Shown piece after piece: positions 61,771 to 64,000 of a stretch of DNA of 64,000 nt (its first letter is position 1; each line of letters opens with the position of its first letter). The notes beneath the pieces are model-generated. The model searched no databases. It was given only the letters and a program-made list of their open reading frames with translations, and had not been told where the DNA came from. The position numbers and the translations under genes are program-made. This stretch comes from CAYLRY01 sp964386535 (GTDB lineage: Bacteria; Chloroflexota; Dehalococcoidia; Dehalococcoidales; UBA3254): the NCBI GenBank assembly GCA_964386535.1, contig CAYLRY010000003.1:49873-113872 (forward strand). The letters are read 5' to 3'.

Positions 61771-61982
61771 AGTTATTTCTCTTTAGCATTCCGGTTTTTT
61801 CCCTCAGAATTAACATTTTAACACAATTTAGCGGAATAATAATGTTTACCAACGGTATTTTTCGTACTATAATGATCCCCAATAAATCTGTTAAAATTAG
61901 TTAATTTGTTCCGGCGCCAATCACCATCAACAGCCCAGAGCAGATCGTTAATTTGCGCCGGGTGATTGCTGAGGATAAAGCT

Positions 61983-62879
61983 TTGAAGGCAGAACCTAAA
62001 AAAATTTCAGTGTTCACCAAACGAACTATTATTTCTATCATCGGCGTTCCCGCGGTAGCTGCTTTTGTCTGGTTTGGAGACCCCTGGTTTACCCTTTTTG
62101 CCGTTTTCTGGGGGGTGATGGCGGCCAGAGAGTTTTACGGGATTCTAAGGCGTTCAAAAGGACTACAGCCGTTGACCTGGTTCGGTTTATTTTGGGTGGC
62201 GCTTTTCATAGCCAGCCCGCATAATGACTTGCTTCCTTTACATCTAAATATCCTTTTTTCCTTACCCTTTTTGCTGGTCACCGCGGTGATGGTGCCCCTG
62301 GTGATATTCCTGGGTCGTAATAATAAAGAAAATGCCTTTGCCAACTGGGTTTGGACCGCAGGAGGCATACTCTACATAGGTTTCCTGCTCAGGTATATGG
62401 TGGAACTCAGGCAGGTGGCACTCATAAATGCGGAAGAGGGACGGGGCTGGGTAGCTCTGGCTGTTCTTTGTACCTTTGCTTCAGATATCACGGCTTACCT
62501 GGTAGGAAAAGCCTTTGGAAAGCATAAAATGGCCCCTTATATCAGCCCTAATAAGACCTGGGAAGGGGCGGCAGGCGGAGTGCTGGGATCGATAATCATA
62601 AGTCTAGTAGTGGTGAAGATATTTTTCCTCTCCGGTTCAGGAGGTCCGCTGGGCTATGGCTATGCTGTTATCCTGGGAGTGGTCATTAGTACAGTTGGTC
62701 AGACAGGAGATATGGTGAAATCCCTGTTTAAAAGAAATATGGCAGTTAAAGATTCCAGTAACGCCATTCCCGGGCACGGAGGGTTCCTGGACCGCCTGGA
62801 CAGCATGGCTTTTGCCGGTGTGGGAGTCTATTATATATGGTATTTCCTGACCTGGGGCGTGGTTAAGACTGTTTCTTAG
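61983..62879 (+). CDS. cdsA: Phosphatidate cytidylyltransferase
   Basis: The frame is open from 61953 with TTG starts at 61953 and 61983. The latter has GAGG seven bases upstream and gives 298 residues beginning KAEPKKISVFTKRTIISIIGVP. The protein has about eight membrane segments. The CdsA signature is present: ASDITAYLVGKAFGKHKMAPYISPNKTWEGAAGG and, near the C-terminus, TGDMVKSLFKRNMAVKDSSNAIPGHGGFLDRLDSM. It makes CDP-diacylglycerol for phospholipid synthesis. Its 3' end overlaps the convergent mobB gene by 17 bases. Confidence 0.92.
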   Translation: MKAEPKKISVFTKRTIISIIGVPAVAAFVWFGDPWFTLFAVFWGVMAAREFYGILRRSKGLQPLTWFGLFWVALFIASPHNDLLPLHLNILFSLPFLLVTAVMVPLVIFLGRNNKENAFANWVWTAGGILYIGFLLRYMVELRQVALINAEEGRGWVALAVLCTFASDITAYLVGKAFGKHKMAPYISPNKTWEGAAGGVLGSIIISLVVVKIFFLSGSGGPLGYGYAVILGVVISTVGQTGDMVKSLFKRNMAVKDSSNAIPGHGGFLDRLDSMAFAGVGVYYIWYFLTWGVVKTVS

Positions 62880-63360
62880 CGATAAACCGGTCTACCAAAA
62901 AGTCAGCCACTCCTTTTACATCATCATGCGAAAACTGCGGTACGTCCGTATCCAGCGGCTCGTCCGTGACCACTGCCATCAGATTACTTGCGGTTTCCAG
63001 AAGAGGACCTGCATCCTTGCGGTGAATTTCCACTTTCGGGGCATTGCCCCGGCTGAAGCCTTCCGATAATATAATATCGTAATCTGTCCCCAGATGGGAA
63101 GCCAGTTCTTCAATAGTCAGCTCCCTTGGTACAGGTTTAATGATCTGGATTTCCGTGGTTGAGCTGACCATGGTAGCCACAGCCCCTGCTTTGGCATGTC
63201 GCCAGCTATCCTTGTTGGGCTGGTCAAAACTAATTGAATGATGAGAATGTTTAATAGTGGCTACCCGGTAACGTCGTCCGGCCATTTCGCGGATTAATTT
63301 TTCAAGGAAAGTGGTTTTTCCGGTACTGGACTTTCCCACTATTGAAATAACGGGGGGCAT
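62863..63360 (-). CDS. mobB: Molybdopterin-guanine dinucleotide biosynthesis protein MobB
   Basis: The 165-residue P-loop protein has ISIVGKSSTGKTTFLEKLI (Walker A), YRVATIKHSHHSISFDQPNKDSWRHAKAGAVATMV (MobB signature) and YDIILSEGFSRGNAPKVEIHRK. It assists attachment of a guanine nucleotide to molybdopterin for Mo/W enzymes. AAGGAGG precedes the ATG. The next gene upstream on the same strand is a CQLGC repeat protein, 56 bases away, so they may be one transcript. Confidence 0.92.
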   Translation of the reverse strand: MPPVISIVGKSSTGKTTFLEKLIREMAGRRYRVATIKHSHHSISFDQPNKDSWRHAKAGAVATMVSSTTEIQIIKPVPRELTIEELASHLGTDYDIILSEGFSRGNAPKVEIHRKDAGPLLETASNLMAVVTDEPLDTDVPQFSHDDVKGVADFLVDRFIAKKQS

Positions 63361-63416
63361 GTATCATCCTCCTTAAATAGTTACTTAATGAACTCATTTT
63401 TATTGTAATTCTTGGT

Positions 63417-63881
63417 TTAAAAACACCCCAACTGGCATTCGCGGATTTTTAGTCTCATAGCATTGATCTGGTTAGCCAATACCAGGGAGTTTAAATGGTT
63501 GTTTCTGGCCAGTTCATTGACTTTAGCGCAGGTAAGGTGGCCGTTTTCCTGCAGCTCTTGAATCTGTTGAATTACCCCGGGGGCGATATTGCCCCCAGAT
63601 AAATTATCATAAGGGGTTTTTTCAACCTTAAAACAACCGAGCTGGCAATCAGTAATACGGGTTCCGAGCTTATCAGCCATAGCTCCTACGGCGATTCTGG
63701 GCACATTCATCCTGGCGGCAATGCTCCAGGCTACCGGGCAGGACAAATAGCCGTCTTTGATGGAGGCTTTCACCTGTCTTTCCAGCTCTGCAAGAGCCTC
63801 TTTAGAAAGATTCCCGGGATTTTCCGGCATCTGGATCCTGGTTCGTTTCTTATTTTTATCACCAGCATTAAAATCTCTCAT
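63417..63881 (-). CDS. Duplicated Cys-motif (CQLGCF) protein of unknown function
   Basis: The 154-residue protein contains two copies of a domain of about 48 residues. Copy 1 runs from DGYLSCPVAWSIAARMNV to TDCQLGCF at about residues 42-84. Copy 2 runs from NGHLTCAKVNELARNNHL to RECQLGCF at about 112-154, ending the protein. Each has an early Cys, a helix-turn-helix-like stretch and a CxxxC pair, so six Cys residues in all are repeated in register. Its place next to mobB suggests a link with molybdenum or tungsten cofactor metabolism or a metal-binding regulator. Ribosome site GGGAG is present. The family is not recognised by me. Confidence 0.7.
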   Translation of the reverse strand: MRDFNAGDKNKKRTRIQMPENPGNLSKEALAELERQVKASIKDGYLSCPVAWSIAARMNVPRIAVGAMADKLGTRITDCQLGCFKVEKTPYDNLSGGNIAPGVIQQIQELQENGHLTCAKVNELARNNHLNSLVLANQINAMRLKIRECQLGCF

Positions 63882-64000
63882 AATCTGACTCCCTTAATCG
63901 GAATATTCCGGCTAATAAATCCTATTTTGAGTCTAAATGAACCGTTAAAAAAATACAAACTTACAATTGACTGACAAAATTTTGGCTTCACTTAAAGTTT

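Overview
The window reads as a chromosomal segment of an anaerobic bacterium, most probably Chloroflexota of the Dehalococcoidia type. That placement is inference. It rests on the replication and informational genes (dnaA, gyrB, gyrA, hisS, glyS, obgE, nadD, fmt, cdsA), on the strongly anaerobic redox enzymes (class I benzoyl-CoA reductase-like complex, flavodoxin/ferredoxin fusion, flavin reductase-rubredoxin fusion, [4Fe-4S] protein, a UGA-containing peroxiredoxin) and on a heliorhodopsin remnant. I saw no phage, integrase, insertion sequence or CRISPR array.

Layout. 1-5.4 kb: the end of a DrrAB-type drug exporter, a broken heliorhodopsin gene, a TIGR01777 epimerase, a DUF2071 protein, a small membrane protein, an FMN-binding protein and a peroxiredoxin whose peroxidatic residue is encoded by in-frame TGA. 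5.4-11.3 kb: acid/acyl-CoA metabolism (MmgE/PrpD protein, ADP-forming acyl-CoA synthetase alpha-type protein, OFA-type MFS carrier, flavodoxin-ferredoxin fusion). 11.4-19.4 kb: SNF2 helicase with SWIM partner, an Nramp-related transporter lacking the usual metal ligands, a HigA antitoxin relic, a small membrane protein and a C45-type acyltransferase. 19.5-31.4 kb: tRNA-Pro(CGG), apgM, lysC, TPR protein and gyrA, PHP phosphoesterase, rubredoxin fusion, glyS-sbcD, and a DUF985 cupin.

31.4-42.9 kb is the catabolic core. It holds an oligopeptide-type binding lipoprotein facing two DppBC-type permeases, then a four-gene operon in the order bzdN-O-P-Q, then a convergent 2-hydroxyacyl-CoA dehydratase-like gene and a winged-helix/[4Fe-4S] protein. 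The promoters of the binding-protein gene and of the bzd-like operon both match consensus (TTGACA, 17-bp spacer, TATGAT or TATATT). Both carry the same 16-bp sequence, AACCAACCACAATCGA, 23-24 bp upstream of the -35 box. This suggests one regulator controlling uptake and ring-reduction genes together.

42.9-52 kb: a P2-type cation ATPase, MBL hydrolase, steroid-reductase-like membrane protein, two-domain cupin, a 1.4-kb gene-poor stretch and small hypothetical genes. 52-64 kb: hisS, gyrB, nadD-obgE, dnaA, fmt, corA, cdsA, mobB and a Cys-motif repeat protein. The AT-rich gap between obgE and dnaA is the best candidate for a replication origin. DnaA itself has a rewritten DNA-recognition signature (GGRQPIVV in place of GGRDHTTV), which fits the absence of obvious TTATCCACA boxes there.

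The strongest leads are the selenocysteine peroxiredoxin, the heliorhodopsin pseudogene, the shared promoter element over the bzd-like operon, the divergent DnaA with its unusual candidate origin, and the hairpin repeat with compensatory changes.
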